DNA of 64,000 nucleotides from Cristatella mucedo (lineage: Eukaryota > Bryozoa > Phylactolaemata > Cristatellidae). The position numbers were made by a program, and so were the translations under genes. The DNA is taken from the NCBI GenBank assembly GCA_009760855.2, contig WPIO01000051.1, forward strand, positions 2,781,501 to 2,845,500, read 5' to 3'. Positions 49,175-60,392 of the stretch are shown here, piece by piece. Every line of letters starts with the position of its first letter. Within the stretch, counting starts at the first letter, position 1. The notes below the pieces were generated by a model. That model ran no database searches. It had not been told where the DNA came from and saw only the letters and a program-made list of their open reading frames with translations.

Positions 49175-51150
49175 ACTCGAATGCTACCTTCACCTCCTTT
49201 TCCTCCTCGTCCTTGGTCCTTCTAGTTTCTCTCTCAGGACAGTTGAAGCTTTTTTTTGAAGCATTGGCCTGTTACATAAGCCAGCTGATGAATTAGTCCC
49301 GGATCCTGAATTATGATAGCATTTCATTATCTCTGGTTAGACGCATCGTATGTTTTGGCATTTGGTTTGGCACAGAAGTTTTTCAGTTAATACTCGCGCA
49401 ACGTTACGCTCGAGGCCTTAAGCCAGGCAGTTGAGCTGTGCGTCTCGCTGTTGGTTGCTGTACCCTGTTGACTGGTGCTGGACACTGCGGCTCCAATCGT
49501 GTCTGCTCTGCTCTTGCTCAGCGCTGCTCTACCGGTCATGCACTTCCTGCACGATAGTTAAGGCCTCGGAGCTCTTCATTGCTGTGGCGCTCACTTGCGT
49601 GCATCGGTGCTGCCGCTACAAGGCGCTGGTTGTGACTTCAAGGCACCTTCACCTTTCTTCTTTTATTTGTCGCGCGTCGTCGGTCAAGGACTGCTACGAG
49701 TGCTTTGCATGCTGACCCTAGGCATGTCTCTTCTGACCGTGTTATGCTTGCTGTCATTGAGCATGCTACCACTAACCATTCGACCGCGCAACCACTCTGC
49801 TACGAGTGCTTTGTTTGCCCCCCTCCGGTAAAGGATATCAGTGCAGAAGCCGCTACAGCGAAGCCACTACAGCTCCGGTAAAGGACATCACCGCAGGTAG
49901 CATGATCGTGGTTGATTTCGTCCGAATATTTGGTAACTGCTAATCGCAAGCGACTACCCGCAGCTCTTTTCTGATATTAGATAACTCGGCGGTGTCGCTT
50001 TTTTATTGAGTTCTCAGCTGATTCTCTATTTCTTGTGGAGGCCTTAGTCGGCGTACATTTGACAGGTCATGTCCTCTCTCTCACCGTGAGCGTGCGTCCG
50101 GCGAATGGACACTAGGACAGTTAGGATTGAAGATTATCGAGAAAATAAAGTCAGTTTGGGTGAGCCTTGCTTTCAGATTGAAAAGTAAACAAGCGAGTCC
50201 TCATCTTTCATATAAGGTAAAACTCAGACGAATTCGTTGGGAAATCCATGTTGTCTGCCGCCGCAGTCTGACTCAATCGAATGGCCGAAACTTCAACTGC
50301 ACCTTCTGCATGATTACGCAAAATGATCGTTTGATGCGTCTCTTTAAAATAAAGTAGCATCGTGTGATTTTACAGGGCACTGGCTTCGCGCAAAGAATTC
50401 ATCTCGTTTTATCTGTCTTTGACTGTAATAGGAAATCGGAAAATCCGTTAGACGTTAGTTCCTCTCGCTCTTCTTTGGTATATTTTTTTGAGCGAAACGC
50501 CACAAGATGTTGTCGGAAGTATGAGCGCTCTTGATGCACTATCGTGAACTAGAAAAAACGCAGAACGGTATTGAGGTAAATGCAACGTACGAAGCTCGCA
50601 TTTTGTACAGCGTCACTGCACACAGTCCTGGCGGTTCTCGGCGCTGCTTTTTGGTCAGTCCACATCGCTCCAGTAAGACCAGCAGGCTCCACTGGTAGAG
50701 AAAGCGCTATATAGAATGTTCACTATGACGCAGCATCGGCGTCGCTGACCGTCGAGCTCTGCCGACGCTCTCGCTCCAATACTCCTTGCTCAAGTCAACT
50801 CGCGTTCACGAACCTGGCTGGCCATAGCGGCGGTCGCACTGCGCATGCGCACTATCCAGCCGGCAGCGAAATCGAAATTAAATGACAGACTTAAGAGAGG
50901 CTCATCATCCAACTTCTTCAGACGTTGACCGCCTTGGAGGGCAGAGTTTGGCAGCGTGAGGTGACAGTTTAGACCAGAGGTCAGTTGCAGCGTACTCATC
51001 AATATGTCCGACAAAAACATCCAAGGGTGCGAAGTAGACAGCCTCATGGAAATGTCCGAGTGCTGAGCTAGATAATCAGTTCAAATGCAGGCGAAGAGGC
51101 TGATTGTAATGTCCTTGAGGTCGCAGCGAAATGCCAGTGCAATGTAGCTG

Positions 51151-51151
<1 letters not shown>
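49175..51151. other. Intergenic stretch, nothing recognised
   Basis: Short unsupported frames on both strands. No domain or repeat family identified. Confidence 0.4.
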
Positions 51152-51228
<77 letters not shown>

Positions 51229-51271
51229 TCTCCCTCACTCTCTCTCTCTCTCTCTCGCTCTCTCTCTCTCT

Positions 51272-51352
<81 letters not shown>

Positions 51353-51454
51353 GCACCCTCTCTCCCTCCCTCGTCCTCTCCCTCTCTCGTTCTCTCCCTC
51401 TCTAGATCTCTCCCTCTCTCCCTCTCTCGTTCTCTCCCTCTCTCCCTCTCTCGT

Positions 51455-51519
<65 letters not shown>

Positions 51520-52203
51520 CTCTCCCTCTCTCGTTCTCTCGTTCTCTCCCTCTCTCGTTCTCTCCCTCTCTCGTTCTCTCGTTCTCTCCCTCTCTCTCGT
51601 TCTCTCCCGTTCACTCTCTCCCTCTCTCGTTCTCTGTCTCCCTCTCTCGTTCTCTCCCTCTCTCGTTCTCTCTCTCCCTCTCTCCCTCTCTCGTTCTCTT
51701 TCGTTCTCTCTCGTTCTCTCTCGTTCTCTTCCTCTCTCTTGTTCTCTCTTGTTCTCTCCCGTTCTCTCCCGCTCTCCCACTCTCCCTCTCTCCCTCTCTC
51801 CCTCTCTCGTTCTCTCGTTCTCTCCCTCTCTCTCGTTCTCTCCCGTTCACTCTCTCCCTCTCTCGTTCTCTGTCTCCCTCTCTCGTTCTCTCCCTCTCTC
51901 TCGTTCTCTCCCGTTCACTCTCTCTCTCTCTCTCTCGTTCTCTGTCTCCCTCTCTTGTTCTCTCCCTCTCTCGTTCTCTCTCTCCCTCTCTCGTTCTCTC
52001 TCTCCCTCTCTCCCTCTCTCGTTCTCTCTCGTTCTCTCTCGTTCTCTCCCGTTCTCTCTCGTTCTCTCACGTTCTCTCCCGTTCTCTCCCGCTCTCCCGC
52101 TCTCCCTCTCTCCCTCTCTCCCTCTCTCCCTCTCTCCCTCTCTTCCTCTCTCCCTCTCTCCCTCTCTCCCTCTCTCTCCCGCTCTCCCTCTCTCGTCTCT
52201 CTC
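51152..52203. repeat. Giant (CT)n-based array, about 1.05 kb
   Basis: Pure (CT)n to about 51350, then higher-order pyrimidine units such as CTCTCGTTCTCTCCCT repeating with CCGTTC and GTCTCC variants to 52203. Leu-Ser (plus) and Arg-Glu (minus) frames of up to 360 codons are artefacts. Confidence 0.97.
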
Positions 52204-55187
52204 ACCTTACGTCTTTCCCTCTCACTCCCTCCGCTCTCTTCCATGCGGATACCGCATTCGAAATCATTTCCGCCCGTCCGCTGACGCGAGCGCCCAGAAT
52301 ACGGCCGACGTAGTAGCCGTAAGGAGGCGTGAACAAACATGGGGCATACACTAAAATAATAGCGGCTCATTGGCGAGCAAGCGGCCGGTGTGTTTATGGC
52401 CGGTGTGTTTACGAGCATCTCACACTGCGACCCAATCGAATAGCCGCGAGGAGTCATTAGGCTGTCATTACGCTAATAACAACTGACTTACACATCCTTT
52501 TGTTTAGGCTGCCCCCCTGCCGAGTAGATACGACCAGGCCGGGGGGTCTCATTAAGGCGTCCTGCTCGGACTGCTTTGGCGTCAATCGGCGTCCTCGCTC
52601 ACGCTCCGCTTGCGACCTAGTCCGGCCCCCGGCCTCTCGGCAGCGGTGCACCTGCGTGCAGCTGCCGGCGGACTGCGGCCGAGGCGCCGAAAGTCTGGAG
52701 CGGAAGGAGCGGACAGCTCGATCTCGCGGCTAGACTCGCTGTAGACCAACCGAAGTGTAGAGGCGCACCGAAGCAGTAGGGCGGCGGGTGGGCGGCGGAG
52801 GCGGCAGCAGCGGCAGTGGCGGCTCCGCGCGAGCTGGGAGGATCTCGTGCGACGGTCCAAGCCACCGTCGCTCCGAGGACCCCGAGTCAGCCGTGCAGTT
52901 CAACCCGTGCAACTCGGTCCGAGTCGTAGCCGCTCCAGGCGAGGGCGATGTGAGCTCGCGGGGCGGCCGGAAAGATGTACACCGGATGACCGAAAGCTCG
53001 AGTCTACCCGGCCGCGGTCGAAGCGGCGATCGTGCGACCCGACTCGCCGGCGCCGTCTGGCCCACGGGGGGGGGGCAGCTCCTGGCGCGGACCAGTGAAA
53101 CTACCTAGCGCCGGCCGGCGGCGGATGGCTGCTCCGCCGCTCGTCGTCAAGAGCACACACCTTATCTTACGATCTAGTGCTCTACGCGCTCTCTCGCGCT
53201 ACGCACTCTCGACCGCTTTCATCCTCGATATTGGGTGGATCTGTCCTGAGCGACGTCTCAAAATGTCGCCGCCGCAGTCGGGGGCGCGAATTGCTACCGC
53301 AGGCACGAATTGGCGCGTCCGCGGCTTGGACAGATCCAAATACAGCGAGCGGGCGAAAGCAGCGGTTGTGCAGAGAATTCGTCGCTGGCCCCTTACTATC
53401 GCTGTGCCCTTTTCTCACTAGAAAGATCCGAGGCGAATGAGCCGGTGCGGTCGATTTGCTGCGGAGGTCCCTCATCTTTCAAATTCACTTATCTACATTA
53501 GCACGACCAGCGACTTAATTTCAAACTTGATCAAAACCTGCCGCACGCTCGATTAGCTGTCCGCGTTCAGCATAGTCGATTTGGCCAATGGACTGACCTT
53601 GACCTCGGGCCTCAGCACATCAGCCCCCTTCCCCAAGTCTGAGGCGCGCTATCGCGCTTTTCACTTCAGTTATTTTGAATCGTCCTTTTCTGTAAACTAT
53701 TACGCGCTTCCGCCTTCCTAACTGCAGGTGGACAGACCCCGCTTCGAAGAAGCCAGCAGCGCTATCTTTCTTACCAACGAAAATTTGCAACTTCGCGTTT
53801 CGTGCCGACCGACGACAATTACATGACTCGCTCGCGTCATTAACAGCTCTTTTCGATCGGAAATGGAAAAATCTCTATTCGACTAAAATTGAGCGGTCGC
53901 TGCAAAACAAACAGAGTCAAGCGTCTACAACAGTCCTGCCGGAGAAAGATCGCTGTCCTTGCCATGGCCGAGGCTTGATTCGGCTGCCAGAAATCCTTCA
54001 CTCAAAAAAAGTTTGTCCGGGATTCTTGCATGCAGTCGGGGCAACGCTCATCCGGGACTACGCGTCTGCAGCCGGACGAAGAGCTGCGGGGCATCGAATT
54101 CTTCTTGCCATCCTCACCGACGGCTCCCGCATTGCCGCGCTGCGGCAGCGCCCGCCGCCGCCGCAGCGCGGCATGCGGACGACATTTCTCATTCGGCGTC
54201 ACGTGGGCACAGACGCAGACCCCACGCGGGGAATCGTTTCTGTACGCGTAATTAGATGCTCTGCGTCGCTGCCGACCAAGCTGGCGCTCGGTATTGAAAT
54301 CCTGGCGGCTAATTACCCAATGGCGGCAGAGAGCTACCCGCGCGATCTCGCCCCCCCCCCGCGGAGTCCATTAACCGCGATTCCGCGAGCGCAGCTTCGA
54401 CACACAGACCTCCAGAGGTCGCCCAAACTTCCAAACCGTCCGCTTGCGGGCGATTAGCGTGTCTTCTCATTACCGCTAGCGGCAGCGTTGGACTCGCGCG
54501 GGAAAAGGGCGTGCGTAAGCGCAGGCGCCGCGGAGCCGACGGAGCGGCGCCGGTTTCAGGCACTGCGCCGAGCCGACTAGATGCAGCCTGAGGCGAAGCC
54601 GAGACGTCCGCCCAAAAACTGCTGTCGGCGAGCGAGCTCAGACGAACCGGTAGTTGTCCGTCGATTGATACGTTGAGACTCGCGTCCACTGCTCGCAAAG
54701 AGAAGGTGATTGATACGTTGAGACTCACGTCCACTGCTCGCAAAGAGGAGGTGATTCTCGCGATTCTGCGAGCGGTCTCGCCGTCCCGCCGTGCCCCCCC
54801 CCCCAGTGCAGAGCCGCTACACAGAGCCGAGGCAAAAATGAGTAAACCGATGCCCGCTGCTAATGAGGATGGGCAAGACAACGTGCAGTTTAAAGTGCAA
54901 TTTAACAATGCACAGAGCACGACAATGTACAGTTTGAAACATCCCAATGTAAGAGTGCTAAATCCGACGCCGCTAAGCCGTACCCGATTCTCGTTTTAGC
55001 ACTTGAAAAGGACTAGACCCGCTTACTCGTTGCGGATGAATATGGGCAGCCTAACTTCAGTCCAAGTCTCTTTCCGGACATCCTGAAATTTTACAAGCAT
55101 ATGCAGCTACCAGTGGAAAGAATGATGCAGACGCACATACGTTTATGTATGTAACTGGGGAAACCCAACATGTGACTTCCTAATAGC

Positions 55188-55189
<2 letters not shown>
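52204..55189. other. CpG-rich stretch without an identified gene
   Basis: Base composition changes sharply after the CT array: GC- and CpG-rich, much like a CpG island, at about 52.5-53.4 and 54.0-54.9 kb. Frames of 100-212 codons exist on both strands (for example 54309-54947 minus) but show no recognised domain or splice partner. It may hold regulatory DNA or distal exons. Confidence 0.4.
54664..54753. repeat. 45-bp direct duplication, two units
   Basis: ATTGATACGTTGAGACTCGC... repeats after exactly 45 bp with two substitutions. 45 is a multiple of three, so frames through it stay open on both strands. Confidence 0.9.
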
Positions 55190-55233
<44 letters not shown>

Positions 55234-55268
55234 ATATATATACTTTATATATATATATATATACATAT
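55190..55268. repeat. (TA)n microsatellite
   Basis: TA dinucleotides with CATAATATATACTTT interruption, directly adjoining the SINE-B tail to its right. Confidence 0.95.
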
Positions 55269-55299
55269 GCGTGTATACATATATTTATGTGTGCGTGTG

Positions 55300-55437
55300 T
55301 GTATTTATGTATATATGTGTGTGCCCTTTTTATAGCGCCCCAAAAGACCTTTATCAAGGCGCTTTACATATGCCCCTGGACTCGAGCCCACAACCTCAAT
55401 CGTTGAAAGCGGGCACCTTATGTACGATATTGGCAGT
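55300..55437 (-). mobile_element. SINE-B copy, diverged
   Basis: On the minus strand: a degraded head (CATAAGGTGCCCGC), B box GTGGGCTCGAGTCCAG, body 'GGCATATGTAAAGCGCC' and a hairpin end 'GGGGCGCTATAAAAAGGG', then CA/TA-rich tail. Confidence 0.7.
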
Positions 55438-56063
55438 CAAACACTTGACATGCTCTAGTTGAGCGCGCATGCATCTCTCGTAAAACTAAGCACCCAAGAA
55501 AGACCCAAGAACCTCAATTTTTCTACTCGAAATAGCGTTCGCAACCGCTAATGCTTCGAGTCAAATAGCGCACACTATTTTTTATTATTTATACTATATA
55601 TTATACTATTTATATTATTCGCGAGAGAAGACTAGATGAGAGTCGGCTGCTCGGAGCTTCGCTGGCCACCAAGATGGGCGCCTTGTGGAGAAGGTAGCCC
55701 TTAAAATAATCGCCCGGTCATGCTCCGCACGCGCACGGTCGCCTTTCTATTGTAAAAAACTAGCCCTCAGCAAAGCTCTCGGATGCGGCCGCCGCGGCGA
55801 CGCAGCGGCGGTGGTGCTTTGCCACCTCGCCTCCTGCGGCTCGTCGAGCGGAGCGACACTATATGGGTATCCTTTTATATCGGCCATCTGTTTACAGGAG
55901 AGCAGATCCGCTTCCCAGAGCGATTCGATAGCGGACTCTCACGCTCCGATCGCACGATCGGCGCGGCCGCGAAGCCTCGCTACGCTGCCAGCTCGCCGCT
56001 AGCTGCGCGCTGGAAACTGCAGAGCGTCTGAAAGCACAGCCCAGGAATGCGTAGAGTTTAGGA
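55438..56063. other. Region downstream of the Not gene
   Basis: No gene recognised; composition becomes CpG-rich from about 55.7 kb. Confidence 0.4.
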
Positions 56064-56069
56064 TTTATT
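56064..56069 (-). terminator. Candidate poly(A) signal of the Not gene (AATAAA)
   Basis: Minus-strand AATAAA about 320 nt past the Not stop codon. It is the first canonical hexamer I see downstream and gives a 3' UTR of about 340 nt. Confidence 0.5.
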
Positions 56070-56390
56070 TGACAGCTGCGCGGTCAACAATAACGAGCGC
56101 ATTATAAAAATATAGAGTCGTAAAGATTAACTCGTCTTCGCGTGCTCGGCACGTAACAAATTCGTAAGCTGCGCCTTGTGGTCCAGCACGACAATGTCGC
56201 AGCTTCGCGGAGCGGCGGACCGTCAGTCGCGACGGCTCATCCTCCGTAATATCTGTCTGTCAGCAACGACAGCCGACCGCCAGCGGCCTCTGTCTGCGTC
56301 GACCTCGCACCTGCGGCGCCGGCTTTGGCGTTGCTCGCCGCCGCCGCCGCGGCGAGCGCATCGTTGGCAATCATCGTCCGAGAGCCGATC

Positions 56391-56719
56391 TCACGTGCTC
56401 TCCTCCATGCTGCTGCCGCTGCAGCTGTCGCTGCCCGAGTCGCTGCACGTGTCGTCGCTTCCGGAGAACGCCGCCTCCGAGTCGGAGTGCGCCGGCGAGC
56501 TCCTGTCAAGCGTCTGCTTTCTCCACTTGATCCTGCGGTTCTGAAACCAGACCTTGACCTGCGCCTCCGACAGGCGCAGCTTGGAGGCCAGATAGAAGCG
56601 CTCGGTGCCGACCATGTACTGCTGCTTGGCGAACTCCTCCTCGAGACGACTCAGCTGCTCGCTCGTGAATATGGTGCGAATGCGCTTGCATCTGTCGCTG
56701 CTGCTCTTCCCAGTGTGAC
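56391..56719 (-). CDS. Not: Not exon 2 (homeodomain and C-terminus)
   Basis: Acceptor TCGCCTCCTCAG|GTCACAC after a TTTTTCTC pyrimidine stretch. It encodes [10 protein letters not shown], the whole homeodomain, and a Ser/Asp/Glu-rich tail ([20 protein letters not shown]) with TGA at 56391-56393. An unspliced reading would run open to 56879, but it has no Not-like sequence. Confidence 0.93.
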
Positions 56720-57009
56720 CTGAGGAGGCGAGAAAAAGAGAGCGGCTCGTCAGCTGCTGAAGCACGCCGATAGCTGCCGCCAGCCACGCACGACGCCTGC
56801 GGGAGGAGGCAAAACCCCGGAAGGGAAACATCGCGCGCGCCGGGTAGGCCGCTCGACCGCCGGGCAGCCGCGCAGTCAATTAGATATTGGCGAATGACAC
56901 TCCGGGGGGTGGCGGCAGCGGATCGATGCGGGACAAAGGCGCTGCAGGAGTGATGTCATCGATCACGGTCCGATCGGGACAACAGGCGGTGACTAATGAA
57001 ACTAATTTG

Positions 57010-57049
<40 letters not shown>

Positions 57050-57557
57050 ACAAAGCCCGAGCGGTGGAGCTCTCGCCGCCTCGATCAAATGCGACGCGCG
57101 GGCGCTCGAGACCCCCTGCTGCGCTAGCGACGCGTCATCAGCGGCGACGAGGGAGCGACGGGGGAGGAGGTGCGCTCCACCTACCGACAACTTTGCCTTT
57201 CGAAGACGAGCTGTGGCAGCTGTAGTGCTGCTGCTGCTCCCGCTCCCGCTGAGCATCGCACAGGTTGCTGAAGACAGGAAAGTACGGGTGGCTCGCAGCC
57301 GTGAGCTGCCGTGCCGCCGCCGCCGACCTGCTCTCCTTGGAGCAGCTGCCCGAGATGCCGAGGATGGCGTCGATCGTGAAGCTGCTGCCGCTGCACCTCT
57401 TCTGCTTCGTCGGCAGCTCGACGGCGGCGTATGACGGCGGCGACGGGGGCGGCGCCGGCGAGCGCTCCGCTGCCGCCGCATAGGGCAGCATCAGCTGGCT
57501 GCAGTACCACGACGGCGTCCAGAACGGCTGGCTCGCTTGCATTACTCCCACTTGCAT
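56391..57557 (-). CDS. Not: Not (notochord homeobox) transcription factor, two coding exons
   Basis: A DNA-binding repressor of the Not/Noto homeobox family, nuclear. Exon 1 is 57185-57557 and exon 2 is 56391-56719; the split Gly codon (G|GT) joins them in phase 1, giving 233 residues. Residues 60-68 read FTIDAILGI, an eh1-type Groucho-binding motif, in the usual N-terminal place. The homeodomain spans 135-194, with RTIF at HD5-8, W48, F49, Q50 and N51 ([14 protein letters not shown]), and helix 1/2 words RLEEEF and [18 protein letters not shown] is typical of Not proteins. The tail is short, acidic and Ser-rich. The start has A at -3 and an in-frame stop about 27 nt upstream. The intron interrupts just before the homeodomain. 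Known Not genes act in axial and neural development; that role is not shown here. Confidence 0.92.
56720..57184 (-). other. Not intron (465 bp) with (CCG)n
   Basis: GT-AG intron, phase 1. It contains a 39-bp pure (CGC)n run at 57010-57048 and TAATGAAACTAAT-type homeodomain core sites beside it. Confidence 0.85.
57010..57048. repeat. (CGC)n trinucleotide repeat, 13 units
   Basis: Uninterrupted CGC/GCC triplets inside the Not intron; not coding in the spliced message. Confidence 0.95.
57185..57557 (-). CDS. Not: Not exon 1 (eh1 motif)
   Basis: 124 codons plus one base. It starts [20 protein letters not shown], has Pro-rich sequence, then eh1 at 60-68, and ends SSSKGKVV with donor GTCG|GTAGGT. 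A second in-frame Met at residue 6 is an alternative start. The alternative donor TAG|GTGGAG 4 bp downstream would break the frame with exon 2. Confidence 0.88.
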
Positions 57558-57665
57558 GGTTGCTCGCTCGTTCGCTCGGACTGCTCAATCGGTGCGATCG
57601 CTGGCGATCGGTGCGTGGCTCGAGGCGAGTCGAGACGATGCTGGCCTCCGCTTCGGCTGCACGAC

Positions 57666-57674
57666 ATATATATA
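57666..57674 (-). promoter_or_regulatory. TATA-like element upstream of Not
   Basis: TATATATAT on the minus strand, about 110 nt upstream of the ATG. It is the only such run in this GC-rich neighbourhood. Transcription would start near 57635, giving a 5' UTR of about 80 nt. Confidence 0.45.
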
Positions 57675-58469
57675 CAATTCGTCGCGGCTCGGCAATCGAT
57701 TCGCGTCCATTGTCCGACGGTCCGGGGGAGCTGTGCTCGTCACGTGCTCGCCGGTCACCCCCGCTGCGCGAAGACCCAGGCGACGTTCGAGGGGGTAATT
57801 AGCTCGGCGTTGTCACGGGAACGGTGTCGCGGATCAGACGACGTCCGACCGCTAGCAGTGGCTAATGACTGCTTGATTAACAGGCCGATGCCCTCTCCCG
57901 CTGAGGTAATGAAGACACTCGGCGCCACCTCCTTTCCATCCCATTGTGAAGCAGTCGCCGCGGCAAAAAAAAACTGGGACGTCATCGGCCGAAGCAGGCA
58001 GGGGGGAGGAAGGAGGAGGGCGGCGATGCGATGGACCGCGGCGAGCGGCGACGTCGCTGTCTATCCGATCTGGGCGCGTTCGCAGCCGAGCCGCGCTCCG
58101 GCGGCGAGCATGCCGCCGAGCCACACTCCGCGCCCGGCCAGCGGCGCGGGAGTCCCATTGCCCACAGAGCCTCAGCCCGGAGCGGCGCGAGAAAGTGGCC
58201 AAAGAGCACCGAAATCGGCAGAATAGAATGCTTTCGCCGAGATTGCTATTTGCACTCGAGCTAAATAGGCATTTCTTTATTATATTCCAGCAAGTTCGGA
58301 CGTCCGCATTGGGCGACTGTAGTCGGCGTTTTCGCGGCGGGTGGGGGGGGGTGGTGGTGGTGGTTCGAGACTTGACCTTTTCCTATTTCCTCCGCGACGC
58401 TGCGTTACCCGGTAGCAGCCAGCGCTGCCGTTGCGACGCGAAGTGTGGCTTTCGGTGCTGCTTCAAACA

Positions 58470-58614
58470 AATTTCTTCGCTCCACGAGCCGTCGGACGCG
58501 ATTCGTGCGGTCACTCGGCGGCGGCGGCGGCGCGGGGGCGATCTGCGGGGGCGATCGCGGGGGGGGGGGCGATCCGCACGAATCGTGTCCGACGGCCCGT
58601 GGAGCGAAGAAATT
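58470..58614. repeat. Inverted repeat, 41-bp arms
   Basis: 58470-58510 and 58574-58614 are reverse complements at 39 of 41 positions (AATTTCTTCGCTCCACG / CGTGGAGCGAAGAAATT and so on). The 63-bp spacer is GC-rich and ends in a poly-G run. About 0.9 kb upstream of the Not start. Confidence 0.9.
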
Positions 58615-59050
58615 CACATTCGCCGCATTCGCTCGCCCGATCGCTCCGAGCCTCCAGGTCCGAGCCTTCCTTTGGCGCTCTTCCGAGCCTCGGCGCTCCC
58701 GCTCGCACGATCCAGGAGCCCACCGGAAACGGTTCGTGCGATCTCTCGCAGCTACGATGGTGGACAATAATAAGACTGATAATGCATCGGCCGACATATC
58801 GCGCTCGGAGAACGTAATCACTTTCTTGGCACTTCACGTACGCTGTCGACGTGTCCTTTCGATTCGTCGGGGACTCGCCGTTCGCATCCAATCGGAATTC
58901 AAGCGGGAAAACTACTCGCCGCGCTCGCGAATTAATCGAGCTCGCGCGAGCGCTTAAAGAAAACAGAAGAGAAGAAAACAAGAAGACCTCTGTACGTGTC
59001 TGAATTCGTGCCGACGGAGCCATGTCCGTTCGAAGTAGGCGAGCGGGCGA

Positions 59051-59483
59051 AGAGAAAGAGGAGAGAGAGAGAGAGAGAGAGACAGAGAGACAGAGAGACA
59101 GAGAGACAGAGAGACAGAGAGACAGAGAGAGAGAGAGAGACAGAGAGACAGAGAGACAGAGAGACAGAGAGACAGAGAGACAGAGAGACAGAGAGACAGA
59201 GAGACAGAGAGACAGAGAGACAGAGAGACAGAGAGACAGAGAGACAGAGAGACAGAGAGACAGAGAGACAGAGAGACAGAGAGACAGAGAGACAGAGAGA
59301 CAGAGAGACAGAGAGACAGAGAGACAGAGAGACAGAGAGACAGAGAGACAGAGAGACAGAGAGACAGAGAGACAGAGAGACAGAGAGACAGAGAGACAGA
59401 GAGACAGAGAGACAGAGAGACAGAGAGACAGAGAGACAGAGAGACAGAGAGACAGAGAGACAGAGAGACAGAGAGACAGAGAC
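59051..59483. repeat. (GACAGAGA)n octamer array, about 50 units
   Basis: After a short (GA)n, the 8-bp unit GACAGAGA repeats with almost no variation from about 59081 to 59483, with one pure GA interruption near 59127. Arg-Glu-Thr or Leu-Ser-Val frames over it are artefacts. Confidence 0.97.
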
Positions 59484-59516
59484 GAGCGAGCGCCGCGTGG
59501 GAAGCCCAGAGCAGAT

Positions 59517-59676
59517 TTGCTTTCATGACCTCGGTCCCGAGGTCGTGGGTTCGATTCCTGCGGTGGACGATCCTTTATCACCACTGCAGCCGATTGTGAT
59601 AGCCGTAAAAGGCTCTTCTGTCGCTATACGAAAAGAGGCTGTTGAATCAGCTAGGATTTATTTTATATTTTATTTA
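59517..59676 (+). mobile_element. SINE-A copy, 5'-truncated
   Basis: Starts at TGCTTTCATGACCTCGGTCC, so the A box is lost. The B box GGGTTCGATTCC and the full body to 'AATCAGCTAGGATTTATTTTA' are kept. Confidence 0.85.
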
Positions 59677-60194
59677 CCTTCGCCACGCGTCCATGTAGCC
59701 GCTACGCGACTCGCGGTACGCGTGGAAGTAAGAGAGTTCCGCTCTCGGCAAATGGAGTGAATGAGCCGTCGAATTGCGCTCGCTCGCACCTTCCGGCCGG
59801 TCACACCGACACAGAGACGCCCCTCCCACGCGGTAAAATGCCAACCCTATCCCCACCCTACGCGGCTGCCTGCTGTAGCCGAGACATGCCGACAATGAGC
59901 AAGCGAAGGAGCGTACGGTACTCGCGCAGCCTAATTACTATCTTCGAGGGGGCCGCGCATAATTAGGCTGAGTCACCACACACGGCGATCCATTCATTCC
60001 TCGCGATTTTGCAGGCCATTGTCCTAAATGGATAGTTGCGAGCCACTGGAGGACGGATGCAGCGGCGATGACGCTCGAATGTAACGTAAGGGCCGGTCCG
60101 GTCGGCTTTGCGCCTGCGCACTGGAAATGGACGAGCTGCCGCGCTCGCCTCGCCCGTACGTGAGCTCGTGACTCTTCGTGAGCTCACGTACGGG
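59677..60194. other. Intergenic stretch, nothing recognised
   Basis: GC-rich, short frames only. Confidence 0.4.
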
Positions 60195-60392
60195 CACTTG
60201 ATAAAGCGCCGTCAGAGAACTCAATCTCTCTCTAGGCACTTTACATTTGCTGCAAAGGGAAATGCAATTGAATGATAACTAAAATCACGCTCGAAAGACA
60301 AACAAAATGAATAATATGGTTAAAGGTGACATGCACAGGGTCAGCATGCAAATGTGGTTAGTGGCAGCATGCACAGTGTCACCACGCATAAG
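60195..60392 (-). mobile_element. LINE-A 3' UTR and tail
   Basis: Reverse complement of LINE-A: 'CACTTGATAAAGCGCCGTC', 'TTTACATTTGCTGCAAAGGG', 'GTGACATGCACAGGGTCAGC' and 'GGTTAGTGGCAGCATGCACA'. Strongly 5'-truncated; the A/T tail is missing, so its 3' end abuts unrelated sequence. Confidence 0.9.

Larger units (their letters stand above)
57600..59040. promoter_or_regulatory. CpG-rich region upstream of Not
   Basis: Dense in CpG, with a CACGTG E-box near 57740 and homeodomain-type core sites (GGTAATTAGC at about 57795, GCTAATGACT at about 57861). Long overlapping frames on both strands are compositional. It is the likely promoter-proximal domain of Not; no enhancer can be proved from sequence alone. 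Confidence 0.4.

Noticed and set aside
54309-54947. 212-codon minus-strand frame with a hydrophobic N-terminus (MGCFKLYIVVLCALLNC...)
   Set aside because: No recognised domain; part of it is the 45-bp duplication; CpG-rich DNA gives overlapping open frames on both strands. It could be revisited with transcript data.
57981-58957. Several long GC-rich frames upstream of Not
   Set aside because: Arg/Ala-rich, overlapping on both strands and crossing the inverted repeat; best explained by base composition.
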